Source of the DNA: JBFLYZ01 sp040756415
Lineage (GTDB): Bacteria > Bacteroidota > Bacteroidia > JADZBD01
Direction: 5' to 3'
Assembly (NCBI GenBank): GCA_040756415.1
Contig: JBFLYZ010000072.1
Coordinates: 1-16,910 of the forward strand
Length of the DNA: 16,910 nt
Below are positions 7,374 to 15,510 of this stretch, piece after piece. The notes under the pieces were generated by a model, which ran no database searches, had not been told where the DNA came from, and worked only from the letters and a program-made list of their open reading frames with translations. Numbering within the stretch: position 1 is the stretch's first letter; each line of letters starts with the position of its first letter. The position numbers and the translations under genes are program-made.

Positions 7374-8600
7374 TTATTCCTGCGGGGCATCGGAATCTTT
7401 TTTGCCCGAGTTAAAATCGAACAGCAGGGAGAAACGCAGCGTGTTCTGCAGCGGGTTGCGCTGAACGGTTGGAACGAGGTAGGCGAAATCCAGGCCGAAT
7501 ACATTGTATTTTACTCCTATACCGAACGTGAAGTATTTACGGTTACCCTTGGTGGCCGCCTCGTGGAAATAACCCATGCGCACGGCAAATATCCTGGGCT
7601 TGCCGTACCAGTACTCTATACCGCCAGCCAGGATGAACTCCTTCAGCTCCTCGCGGAAACCGCCCGGGGCATCGCTGAACGAACCCAGGATACCGCTCAC
7701 AACCGAACGATTAGGGTCTTTTCCGGCCGCGATCACATACTGCCCGTTCGCATCCTTGACCGGAGATCCGGTGGTGGAATCCACCAGGTAGTGAGGTGGC
7801 GTGGGAACCAGCAGCTTATTAATGTCGAGCACAAAGCCTATGGAGTTGTAATCATCCAGCTCCATGGTAAGCGCAGAGCCCAGGCGCATGTTAATGGGAA
7901 TAAAATCCTTCGTGCCGGTATTGGTATACGATACTTTGGATCCGATATTGGAAATATTGATGCCGAAGGCCAGGACCGATTTCTTATCCGACACCTCTAT
8001 CTTATCATTCTGGTAGAAAGCGGAGATATCGGCCGCTACCGACATGCCCGGATGCGAGGAGGCTCCGTTCACGCTCACCCCGTTCGTAAGGTTGGAATAC
8101 ACATAGCGAATGGCACCGCCCATGCTCAGGTTTTCGCCCAGTTTCTGAGCATAGCCCACATCGATCGCGAACTCATTGGGATTGAACTGGCCTATGGCAT
8201 TGCCTACGATATCCGTAAAAGTGATGTTGCCCAGCGAAAAATAACGCATGGAAGTGGCAAAAGTGCCCATTTTGCTGGGCTTATAGAAAAACGAAACATA
8301 GGCCAGGTTGATATCCGGAACAAGGGCCCTCAGCCAGGGAGTGTATGATATGCCCACGCCCATTTTTTTGTCAATAAGGCCATACTTGGAAGGGTTCCAG
8401 TGCATGGAATTGACATCGGGCGCAGAAGCCACCCCGGCATCACCCATGCCTCCCGCCTTCGAATCGGGTGAGATGAGCAGGAAAGGCACAGCGGTGGTAA
8501 TGGTATTCAACTGGCCCAGCAGCTCATCGGTGGTAAGCTGAGCGTATGAACCCGTACAGAAAATACCAATAAGGGAAAAGGACAATAGGCGCTTCATCAT
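7374..8600 (-). CDS. porV: T9SS outer-membrane protein PorV (LptO)
   Basis: A 408-residue outer-membrane barrel of the PorV/FadL-like family. In the T9SS it binds cargo emerging from the SprA translocon by its C-terminal domain and delivers it to PorU in the attachment complex. Signal peptide 1-20 (GSYA, cut before Q21). The N-terminal plug shows the hallmark FLLISPDSKAGGMGDAGVA followed by SAPDVNSMHWNPSKYG, which is close to known PorV proteins. Strand-rich sequence follows, ending LRFSLLFDFNSGKK near the C-terminus. Two adjacent ATGs (8600 and 8597) are possible starts; the difference is one Met. It follows porU on the same strand after 44 nt with no terminator and no clear promoter, so porU-porV is probably one transcript ending at the hairpin at 7333-7359. 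Confidence 0.93.
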   Translation of the reverse strand: MMKRLLSFSLIGIFCTGSYAQLTTDELLGQLNTITTAVPFLLISPDSKAGGMGDAGVASAPDVNSMHWNPSKYGLIDKKMGVGISYTPWLRALVPDINLAYVSFFYKPSKMGTFATSMRYFSLGNITFTDIVGNAIGQFNPNEFAIDVGYAQKLGENLSMGGAIRYVYSNLTNGVSVNGASSHPGMSVAADISAFYQNDKIEVSDKKSVLAFGINISNIGSKVSYTNTGTKDFIPINMRLGSALTMELDDYNSIGFVLDINKLLVPTPPHYLVDSTTGSPVKDANGQYVIAAGKDPNRSVVSGILGSFSDAPGGFREELKEFILAGGIEYWYGKPRIFAVRMGYFHEAATKGNRKYFTFGIGVKYNVFGLDFAYLVPTVQRNPLQNTLRFSLLFDFNSGKKDSDAPQE

Positions 8601-8644
8601 AATTCCGGAAATGGGATTTATATACTAACGGTAAATTTATGATT

Positions 8645-11600
8645 TTATTTTAATATGACTAACTTTTCATACTTATCAGCGGTCTCCCCTTCCGGGGTAC
8701 GCACCTTCACGCGGTAGATGTAGACTCCTTTGCCTATGGCATCCCCGAAATCGTCCTTCCCGTCCCATTCTATCCCATCCACTTTGTAGCCATCGCAGGT
8801 GGTTCGGGTGTTAATGGTCTTGACCAGCTTGCCGGAAACCGTGAATATCTGTATCTGTATCTCCAGCTCGTTGCACGGCTTGTTATGTTCGAAATAGAAC
8901 GAGGTTTTGGTGGTGAACGGGTTGGGATAGTTCAGCACGTGGTCCAGCGCCAGAATGGCATCGGCCGCCACCACAAATTCCGTATAGGCAACGGACGAAT
9001 TATTATACACGTCCCACACCTTGAGGTTGAGGGAATGAAGTCCTTCGTCCAGGTCGTTGAGCGGATAGCGCACCGTACCCGATTTATAGCTGTTGAGGTC
9101 GGCCTCATAGTAATCGTTCAGCACAAGCGTATTATCCGTATTCGCGTCCAGCACGGCAGCGATATCGTGCCCTATGCCGTTCCCAACGGTGTTTACGCCA
9201 TTCGAATCGCTTACCACCGCGTAGATATCCGGGTTCTTGTCGGTGATGCCGCCCGATACGAACTTATCATCGTTCATGTAAAGCTTCACTACCGGCCCGG
9301 TATTATCAGCGGGGGCCGTAGTATCCGTGCCACCGATAACGATATTCTCATAATAGCCGGCCGCATCCTCCTGTCCGTTGTGCCCGTAATAGCTGATACG
9401 CCCCGGCCCGAAAGCATAGGCGATATCCTTCGGCACCACGAAGGTGAAGGAAAAATCGCCATTCACCACGCTGACTTTGCCTTTGTACAGGACATTCTTC
9501 TGCAACTGGAAAGTGATGGCGGGACTGGATGTTCCGTCATTCGATAAGGTGGTAACGGCAACCGACTTGTCGAAAACGGTCGGATAGATCACCCCGTTGT
9601 AGCCCGTCAGCTTGTTGCCGTAATCGTCATGGACCTCGCCCGTGATGGTGACCACGCCCAGGGCCCGCACCGTATCGGGCTGCGAAAGGTTGACCGGCTG
9701 GCCGTTGACCGTTTTCGTTACGATGGTATGCATGGGATAGGCCAGCATAAGAGCGGGATCGCAAAGCAGCGTGAAGTTGCGGTAATTGAGATCGGGCGAA
9801 AGGGTGGATTTGGTCAGGAAGTTGAGATCACCGATGCGCGGCATTTCGCCCGTAGGCAGCGAATCGAACGCATAGCGGTACATGTTGTTGTTGAGCGTGA
9901 AATTGGGACCGGAAAAGACCAGGCGGGTAGTGGTGAACAACCCGATTGCCGCTCCGTTCGGGTTGAGGAAACAATATTCCCCGGCCGAGGTCCGCTCGGG
10001 ATCTTCCCAGCGGCTGAACTCGCAGGTGGCCGTGACCATCAGGGGCATGTTACAGATATTGTCCCAGGAGTTGATCTGCGGTATCTCGATCACGCGTTCG
10101 TGCGCCAGGCCTATCTCCCCTCCATGGCCGGTATAGTTAAAGATCAGGCAGCCCTTGTCTATGCGCTGGTTAATGGCGTCCACCACGTTAGGATAACGGG
10201 CGCCACCGGGGGTAGCCACCTGCTGGTAGGAATCAAAATAGATCTTGTCAATGTTGTACTGGTCGTAGGCCGTATCCAGGTAATTGGCCATGGCCTGGGC
10301 CTGCGTAACGTGAACTCCGTTATCCTCGTCATCGGCCACAAAGCAGAGTACGTTCCTCCAGTCGCCAAACGAGGAGCAGGACTGCGGGTTGGAGCAGGAG
10401 TTGGTGCTGGTATTGATCGTTCCGGGCACCGAGCGGTATTTGATGATCTTGTTGAGCGCGGCCTGCGATTCGCTGACAGATTTGACAGGCATGCGGCCTA
10501 CCCCCAGATCCGGAAGGTCGGCATCCGAAGGGCCCCATACGCCTTCCGTGCTGTCGAGCTGCACGAAAAAGTCGTCCGACACATACGAGTTGATCGGGTC
10601 CAGCGAATTGACCGACTGGTAGGTGATGACGAAATCCGTATTGTTGCCCAGGCGCTGTTTGTTATCGTACGAGCCATCGCCATAGAGCAGCAGGTAGCGG
10701 GGAAGCTGCGAAGAATCTGCCGCGCGCTCGTACAGCATTTTCATGAAGTCGCGTATGGCGCTCACATCGCGGGCACCGCTCGAAAACTCGTTGTAGATCT
10801 GCTGGGGCGTTACCAGTCCCACGCTCAGCCCGTCTTCGTTCGCGTGAAGGTTGGCGAGCTGCGTGGCTTCGTTCCAGAATACGGGGGGGCAAACAATGAT
10901 CATGTCCATTTGCCCGATGGCATGCAGGTTCTGGTTAGGCACTGCGCCCAGAGCGCGCGGGGTCAGGAAAGTGCTGCCGTCAAAGGCCAGGAATTCGCGC
11001 AGCGAGTCGGTAGGCAGCGCGAACTCGAACACATTCCCGTTCAGCGTGCCGGCCTGCTGCGCCACATTTACCGGGTCGGTCACTTCCCATACCGACAGGT
11101 TGGAATTGGCATTGGCCACAAAGAACTTTGACACATTGCCGGCACCCACGGAGCCGGCATCGCGAAAGATCAGTTGTGGCGTGCTCATGAGCAACTGCCT
11201 TCTGGCGTTCACCTCCACGTAGTTCAGGTAGCCGATAAAGTTCGGGTTATTGAGCGGTGAGGTGCGCGTAACCGTTACTGAAATATTGGACGAGGATGGC
11301 AGGTAGCTGAAGCAGCCGTTGCTCGTATAGGCATAAGGGTAATAATAAATGGAGGTTTGGGTGGCCGTGGTCGACAAGGTGGTGGATCCCGACCCGGAAG
11401 TGACGGTAAAGCTGCTGGTCACATCCGCGCGCCCGATGACCTCCGTTTTCACGTAAACGGGCGAGGACGGGTCGATACCCGGGAAGCTGAAATTGAAAGT
11501 ATAGGTGTTGAGGATATCGAACTTCTCGCCATACCACTCCCTGCCGGATTTGATCATGTTGCTGGCATCGCTTTCATGAAAAGCATAGTCGTCAAACGTG

Positions 11601-12562
11601 TTCACGTTGTTGGTTACGGGAAGCGTAGACGAGCTTTGCGTACTTACCCGCTTGCCGGGCCCCAGGTCGGTAGTGATGAAATAATAGGTGGTATCGGAAA
11701 AAAGATGGACCGAATGCCTGAAAGCTGGACAGCCTCCCGTACTTGCGGTGTACGACCAGCGGTTTTGCGACTGCCCGTAGAACAAAACATAATCGGCCGA
11801 ATCGAAAACGTTCAGCGTGCCCCCGTCAAAAACATAGATCGCGTTCTCGGCCAGGTCATCGATGCGCGGTGCAGCGTTGGAATAAGGCAACTGCCCTCCA
11901 CCGTTGCCGTACACGCGCAGGTCCTGCGGGCTTTTGCCCGACAGGTTCATTCCCAGCGAAAGCAGGTAAGCGTAGTCCATTTTATATATGCCGTCAGCCG
12001 TAAGGCCCACCTTGTACCAGTTGCCGCTTGCCAGCACGGAATTGGCCGCATAGGCGGCCGTACTGCTGGCGGTACGCTGAGCCAGGTTATAATCCGCGTT
12101 CAGCTTCAGTGTAAAAGACAGCAGCTTTTCGGGCTGGCCGCTTGCAGGATTGATACGGAAGGGATAGAATTTAATCAGCGCGAGGTTCTGCTTTTTAACA
12201 ATGCCCGTCCTTACCTGCACTTCGAGCAGTGGCGGCAGGTTCATGCTCTTCTGCGCTTCGTCAAAGGCCTCTTTTTCGTTTTCGGCAAGCGATACAAATA
12301 CGGGGTTGAGCAGTTCGGCCGATAAGGAGGATACCGGGCCGTTCAGCTTACGGGTTTCGTAATAAAAAGGAAGCTGGCTTTCCTGTAAGTTATACTGGGC
12401 CCCGGTAAAGCAAATGAACGAGTGGCTTAGGCCGTCAGCCAGGATGAGCTTTTGCGGTTCGGTCCAGTTTATCTTGATCGGTGCTTTGCTTTCGGCCGCG
12501 TGAAGGATAGAGAAGAAAAGGGTCAGGACAGCCGTGGCTGAGATCAGGGGCGCTTTTTTCAT
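8645..12562 (-). CDS. porU: T9SS sortase PorU (C25-family signal peptidase)
   Basis: A 1305-residue protein. PorU cleaves the C-terminal signal of T9SS cargo at the cell surface and transfers it to a lipopolysaccharide anchor, working with PorV. Signal peptide at 1-23 or so (LFFSILHAA). N-terminal beta region, then the PorU-type segment around W182 (WYKVGLTADGIYKMD, DLRVYGNGGGQLP). The peptidase C25 (gingipain-like) domain runs about 552-945 (MDMIIVCPPVF, RYLLLYGDGSYDN) with likely catalytic H813 in YTGHGGE and C847 in TATCEFSRWEDP, a spacing like that in gingipains and Porphyromonas PorU. After Ig-like beta modules the chain ends in its own PNPF-type C-terminal domain (YPNPF at 1212-1216, GVYIYRVKV, YEKLVILK). 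It is somewhat longer than the Porphyromonas protein. It is not a gingipain: it has no arginine/lysine protease arrangement and sits next to porV. Confidence 0.95.
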   Translation of the reverse strand: MKKAPLISATAVLTLFFSILHAAESKAPIKINWTEPQKLILADGLSHSFICFTGAQYNLQESQLPFYYETRKLNGPVSSLSAELLNPVFVSLAENEKEAFDEAQKSMNLPPLLEVQVRTGIVKKQNLALIKFYPFRINPASGQPEKLLSFTLKLNADYNLAQRTASSTAAYAANSVLASGNWYKVGLTADGIYKMDYAYLLSLGMNLSGKSPQDLRVYGNGGGQLPYSNAAPRIDDLAENAIYVFDGGTLNVFDSADYVLFYGQSQNRWSYTASTGGCPAFRHSVHLFSDTTYYFITTDLGPGKRVSTQSSSTLPVTNNVNTFDDYAFHESDASNMIKSGREWYGEKFDILNTYTFNFSFPGIDPSSPVYVKTEVIGRADVTSSFTVTSGSGSTTLSTTATQTSIYYYPYAYTSNGCFSYLPSSSNISVTVTRTSPLNNPNFIGYLNYVEVNARRQLLMSTPQLIFRDAGSVGAGNVSKFFVANANSNLSVWEVTDPVNVAQQAGTLNGNVFEFALPTDSLREFLAFDGSTFLTPRALGAVPNQNLHAIGQMDMIIVCPPVFWNEATQLANLHANEDGLSVGLVTPQQIYNEFSSGARDVSAIRDFMKMLYERAADSSQLPRYLLLYGDGSYDNKQRLGNNTDFVITYQSVNSLDPINSYVSDDFFVQLDSTEGVWGPSDADLPDLGVGRMPVKSVSESQAALNKIIKYRSVPGTINTSTNSCSNPQSCSSFGDWRNVLCFVADDEDNGVHVTQAQAMANYLDTAYDQYNIDKIYFDSYQQVATPGGARYPNVVDAINQRIDKGCLIFNYTGHGGEIGLAHERVIEIPQINSWDNICNMPLMVTATCEFSRWEDPERTSAGEYCFLNPNGAAIGLFTTTRLVFSGPNFTLNNNMYRYAFDSLPTGEMPRIGDLNFLTKSTLSPDLNYRNFTLLCDPALMLAYPMHTIVTKTVNGQPVNLSQPDTVRALGVVTITGEVHDDYGNKLTGYNGVIYPTVFDKSVAVTTLSNDGTSSPAITFQLQKNVLYKGKVSVVNGDFSFTFVVPKDIAYAFGPGRISYYGHNGQEDAAGYYENIVIGGTDTTAPADNTGPVVKLYMNDDKFVSGGITDKNPDIYAVVSDSNGVNTVGNGIGHDIAAVLDANTDNTLVLNDYYEADLNSYKSGTVRYPLNDLDEGLHSLNLKVWDVYNNSSVAYTEFVVAADAILALDHVLNYPNPFTTKTSFYFEHNKPCNELEIQIQIFTVSGKLVKTINTRTTCDGYKVDGIEWDGKDDFGDAIGKGVYIYRVKVRTPEGETADKYEKLVILK

Positions 12563-12566
12563 TGCT

Positions 12567-12574
12567 CAAATTTA
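12567..12574 (-). promoter_or_regulatory. Possible porU -7 element, near-leaderless
   Basis: On the minus strand TAAATTTG matches TAnnTTTG exactly and ends four bases before the porU ATG at 12562. No TTG was found at the expected -33 distance. If used, transcription would start at or next to the ATG. The gap is AT-rich, so chance is possible. Confidence 0.35.
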
Positions 12575-12678
12575 TGAATTTGTTACTTGAAAAACACGAA
12601 TTAAAAAAGCGTAGAACTTGCTGCCTGTCTTTATTTTAAGTGGTTTTGTACAGCCTTAACGCTGCGCCCCAAAAAATA

Positions 12679-12710
12679 TTGTACCGTTAATTAAAATTTT
12701 TATAAATTTG
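12679..12710 (+). promoter_or_regulatory. Promoter of the porP-like/gldJ unit
   Basis: TTG at 12679-12681 and TAAATTTG at 12703-12710 are 21 nt apart and both match the Bacteroidota consensus. The predicted transcript begins near 12716, leaving a leader of roughly 115 nt before the gene at 12832. No second promoter is evident before gldJ, so it may serve both genes. Confidence 0.55.
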
Positions 12711-12715
12711 TCCGG

Positions 12716-12760
12716 AATGGCTTTCTGGCAGAGAGCCTGGCTTGGCTTTTTTATGCCATT
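12716..12760 (+). promoter_or_regulatory. Leader RNA with two mutually exclusive hairpins (possible attenuator)
   Basis: Hairpin A: GGCTTTC (12719-12725) pairs with GAGAGCC (12731-12737), seven pairs with one wobble, around TGGCA. Hairpin B: AGAGCC (12732-12737) pairs with GGCTTT (12744-12749), with one wobble, around TGGCTT; it runs into six T (12747-12752), as in an intrinsic terminator. Both need the same GAGAGCC strand, so only one can form. A third pairing, AATGGC (12716-12721) with GCCATT (12755-12760), would compete with A and could enclose B. This is the layout of a transcription attenuator, but the hairpins are short and no ligand or leader peptide is evident. Confidence 0.35.
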
Positions 12761-12831
12761 GTTTATTAACTTAAAGGCAACCATTTGAATATTTATTCGT
12801 ATTATTGTGGCCTGCTAAACTCAAAACCCCT

Positions 12832-13788
12832 ATGCTGAAGCGGTTACTCTACTCGCTTACTTTGCTTACAACGCTTTGTTTTAGCGATAATGCATATGCA
12901 CAGGACCCTGAATTTACCCAGTTCTATGCAAATCCATTATACCTCAATCCCGCTTTTGCCGGCACTGCCCGTTGCCCCCGTTTTTGCCTGAATTACCGTA
13001 ACCAGTGGCCTGCCCTTACCGGAACCTTTGTTACCTACAGCGCCTCTTACGATCAGCATATTGACGCTCTTTCGGGCGGCATAGGATTCCTGGTTACCAA
13101 CGATAAGGCGGGCGAAGGCACCCTGATCACCACCAATTTCAGCGCGATCTATTCCTACCAGCTTAACCTTACCCGCGAATTTTCGGTCAAAGTAGGCTTT
13201 CAGGCTACTTATGCCCAAAAGAAGGTGGATTGGGAAAAACTCACCTTTGGGGATATGATAGATCCGCGCAGAGGCTTCGTTTTCACCACATTAGAGCAAA
13301 AAAACCTCACTTCCCGTACCAATGTCGACCTATCGGCCGGCATACTTGGCTACAGCAAGCGTTATTTCTTCGGATTTGCCGTTAACCACCTTACCGAACC
13401 CGATGAGGGCTTCCTGGGAGCCAGCAAGCTGCCCATGAAGTATACCGGCCATGCCGGGGCGGTCATCCCGCTTGACGGGCGTAACGGAGAAGCCTCTATT
13501 TCTCCCAATATCCTTTACCAGCAGCAGCAGGACTTCCGCCAGCTCAACCTGGGCCTGTATGTGACCAAGGGGCCTATCGTAGGCGGCTTGTGGTACAGGA
13601 ACGAAGACTCCTTTATAGCCCTGATCGGCTTCGCCCAAAACCTGTTCAAGGTGGGCTACAGCTATGACGTGACCATATCCAAGCTGGCCAATGCAACGGC
13701 CGGCTCGCACGAGCTTTCATTCCAGCTTCAGTTCGAATGTAAGCCCAAAAAGAGGAAATTCCGTACAGTTAGCTGTCCCTCTTTCTGA
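12832..13788 (+). CDS. PorP/SprF-family T9SS outer-membrane protein
   Basis: A 318-residue outer-membrane barrel of the PorP/SprF family. The signature follows the signal peptide directly: QDPEFTQFYANPLYLNPAFAGT, read as QDPEFTQFYANP then LYLNPAFAGT, then YRNQWPAL. The chain continues as amphipathic strands and ends CPSF. Members include PorP, which forms part of the T9SS periplasmic ring/outer-membrane assembly, and SprF, which is needed to secrete the adhesin SprB; most genomes hold many paralogs. I start at the ATG 12832, giving signal peptide 1-23 (NAYA, cut before Q24). A TTG nine codons upstream adds residues in front of the basic n-region and is less likely. It lies 86 nt before gldJ on the same strand. 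That resembles the porP-gldK order in T9SS core clusters, gldJ being a gldK relative. Which paralog it is cannot be decided here. Confidence 0.9.
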   Translation: MLKRLLYSLTLLTTLCFSDNAYAQDPEFTQFYANPLYLNPAFAGTARCPRFCLNYRNQWPALTGTFVTYSASYDQHIDALSGGIGFLVTNDKAGEGTLITTNFSAIYSYQLNLTREFSVKVGFQATYAQKKVDWEKLTFGDMIDPRRGFVFTTLEQKNLTSRTNVDLSAGILGYSKRYFFGFAVNHLTEPDEGFLGASKLPMKYTGHAGAVIPLDGRNGEASISPNILYQQQQDFRQLNLGLYVTKGPIVGGLWYRNEDSFIALIGFAQNLFKVGYSYDVTISKLANATAGSHELSFQLQFECKPKKRKFRTVSCPSF

Positions 13789-13874
13789 TAAATCATTGAA
13801 AAAAGCTTAAAATAGTGTAACCATTTCCGGGTAAATCCGGTATAAACCAATCTTAAGACCAAAAAACAGAGGCA

Positions 13875-15443
13875 ATGAACAAGAGAACCATCGGCAAAAT
13901 ACTAATGCTAACAGGGGTGTTGGCATTGGCATCCTGCAATAAGGAAACCTCTCCTGTTACCGGCTGGAACTATAACGATGCCGAGAACGGGGGCTTTGAG
14001 GTTCTTCCCTATACCGAGCAGGAAACAGGACCAGGCCTGGTGCTGATCGAAGGCGGCCGATTTACCATGGGCCGCGTGGAGCAGGACGTGCTCTATGACT
14101 GGAACAATATGCCCCGTACGGTCACCGTTTCCTCCTTCTATATGGATGAAACTGAGGTGCGTAACCTCGATTACCTGGAATACCTGCACTGGCTAAACCG
14201 TATCTACGCCATTGACGATGTATTCTATGAAGTGTATAAAAAGGCCCTCCCCGATACCCTTTGCTGGAGAGACCCCCTTGCCTATAACGACCCTTATGTG
14301 GAGTATTATTTCCGCCACCCTTCTTACAGGGATTATCCCGTGGTTGGGATTAACTGGCTGCAGGCCAATGACTTCTGCCAGTGGCGTACCGATCGTGTGA
14401 ACGAATTTATCCTGATCCGCGAGGGTATTCTCGACTGGGACCTGGGCCAAAGCCTTGCCAACAACTTCAGCACCGATGCCTACCTGGCCGGCAAGTATGA
14501 AGGCGTGGTTAAGCAGCTCATCCCCAAGCCCGATGGAACCGAGCGTAAGGTGAGAATGGAAGACGGTATCTTCCTGCCGAAATACCGCCTGCCCACAGAG
14601 GCCGAATGGGAATACGCGGCACTGGGCCTGATCGGCAACATGTCGCCCGATTACATCATCAAAGAAAGAAAGCTCTATCCCTGGAATGGACAGGCCGTTC
14701 GTAACCCCGATGAGAAGTTCATCGGTGATTTCCTGGCCAACTTCAAGCGCGATAAGGGCGATAACATGGGTATAGCCGGCAAGCTGAACGATGCAGCCGA
14801 TATCACTGCCCCGGTGTTCTCGTACTGGCCCAACGATTACGGCCTTTACAACATGGGCGGCAACGTGAGCGAATGGGTGCTCGACACCTACCGCCCCATC
14901 ACGCCCGAGGATGTGACCGATTTCCGCCCTTTCCGCGGTAACATATTCAAAACCTATGCGCGCGATTCAGCCAACGGTAACGAGATCATGGTGGATGCTG
15001 GCGACTCGCTGCTGTATGACGATGAAGGCAACCTGGTCAGCCGCCCCGGTTTGATCATGATGCGCAATGTGGACATCAAGTATAAGGAAGACCGCCTGGA
15101 TGAGCGCAGGAACTACAAGTATGCCGATTACCGCAACTTCCTTGACGGTGACAAGAACTCTTCTATCTATTACGATGTGGATAACCCGGGCGATAACTAC
15201 CTCATGTACCAGTATCCCGTGCAGAAAGAAAAGCAGCAGGGCAACCGCGATGAGGTGGGCCAGAACTCGCTCGTGAACAACAAGGCCAAAGTGTATAAAG
15301 GCGGCTCGTGGAAAGACAGGGCCTACTGGATGGTTCCCGGCACGCGCAGGTTCCTGGATCAGCGCCAATCGGCCTGCTGGCTTGGATTCCGATGTGCGAT
15401 GGACCGCGTGGGAAGCCCCATCGGCCTTGGCGGCAAAAAGTAA
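13875..15443 (+). CDS. gldJ: Gliding motility/T9SS lipoprotein GldJ
   Basis: A 522-residue lipoprotein (lipobox LASC, C21). GldJ is a GldK paralog with the formylglycine-generating-enzyme/sulfatase-modifying-factor fold. In Flavobacterium it is required for gliding and for stability of the T9SS protein GldK. The mature N-terminus has the GldJ hallmark TGWNYNDAENGGF. Fold motifs follow: LVLIEGGRFTMGR near 55-67, VSSFYMDETEVRNLDYLEYL, YPVVGINWLQANDFCQWRTDRVNE, LPTEAEWEYAALG, NMGGNVSEWVLDTYR, GGSW at 476-479, and LGFRCAM at 503-509. GldK lacks the TGW-YND segment and the RTDRVNE context seen here, so I prefer GldJ. There is no formylglycine-generating catalytic role in the family. AGAGG sits just before the ATG, an unusual Shine-Dalgarno-like match for this phylum. 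The 86-nt gap from the PorP-like gene has no clear promoter. murF follows, as in other Bacteroidota. Confidence 0.93.
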   Translation: MNKRTIGKILMLTGVLALASCNKETSPVTGWNYNDAENGGFEVLPYTEQETGPGLVLIEGGRFTMGRVEQDVLYDWNNMPRTVTVSSFYMDETEVRNLDYLEYLHWLNRIYAIDDVFYEVYKKALPDTLCWRDPLAYNDPYVEYYFRHPSYRDYPVVGINWLQANDFCQWRTDRVNEFILIREGILDWDLGQSLANNFSTDAYLAGKYEGVVKQLIPKPDGTERKVRMEDGIFLPKYRLPTEAEWEYAALGLIGNMSPDYIIKERKLYPWNGQAVRNPDEKFIGDFLANFKRDKGDNMGIAGKLNDAADITAPVFSYWPNDYGLYNMGGNVSEWVLDTYRPITPEDVTDFRPFRGNIFKTYARDSANGNEIMVDAGDSLLYDDEGNLVSRPGLIMMRNVDIKYKEDRLDERRNYKYADYRNFLDGDKNSSIYYDVDNPGDNYLMYQYPVQKEKQQGNRDEVGQNSLVNNKAKVYKGGSWKDRAYWMVPGTRRFLDQRQSACWLGFRCAMDRVGSPIGLGGKK

Positions 15444-15468
15444 ACGAAAGCATCTTTCACAAAATATC

Positions 15469-15499
15469 AACAGGTCCTCCCCGCAAAGGAGGACTTGTT
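15469..15499 (+). terminator. Hairpin between gldJ and murF
   Basis: AACAGGTCCTCC (15469-15480) pairs with GGAGGACTTGTT (15488-15499): 12 pairs with one G-T wobble, seven-base loop. The tail AATTTTG supplies only four T, so termination may be partial. The hairpin directly abuts the murF -7-like element, with one base shared. Confidence 0.55.
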
Positions 15500-15506
15500 A
15501 ATTTTG
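15499..15506 (+). promoter_or_regulatory. Possible murF -7 element, near-leaderless
   Basis: TAATTTTG fits TAnnTTTG exactly and ends four bases before the murF ATG at 15511, the same spacing as at porU. The -33 position lies inside the GC-rich hairpin and has no TTG, so support rests on one element. Confidence 0.35.
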
Positions 15507-15510
15507 TGCC

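Noticed and set aside
9629..11131. Open frame of 500 codons on the + strand opposite porU.
   Set aside because: Antisense shadow of a strongly supported gene: composition is rich in Arg, Val, Gly and His with no recognisable domain. Such frames are common opposite GC-leaning genes.
8645..12562. porU product as a gingipain-type secreted protease.
   Set aside because: It has the PorU N-terminal segment and C25 His/Cys motifs, lies next to porV, and has no gingipain haemagglutinin modules.
13875..15443. gldJ product as GldK or as a sulfatase-activating enzyme.
   Set aside because: The TGWNYND N-terminus, the RTDRVNE context and the murF neighbour fit GldJ. gldL, gldM and gldN do not follow, as they would after gldK.
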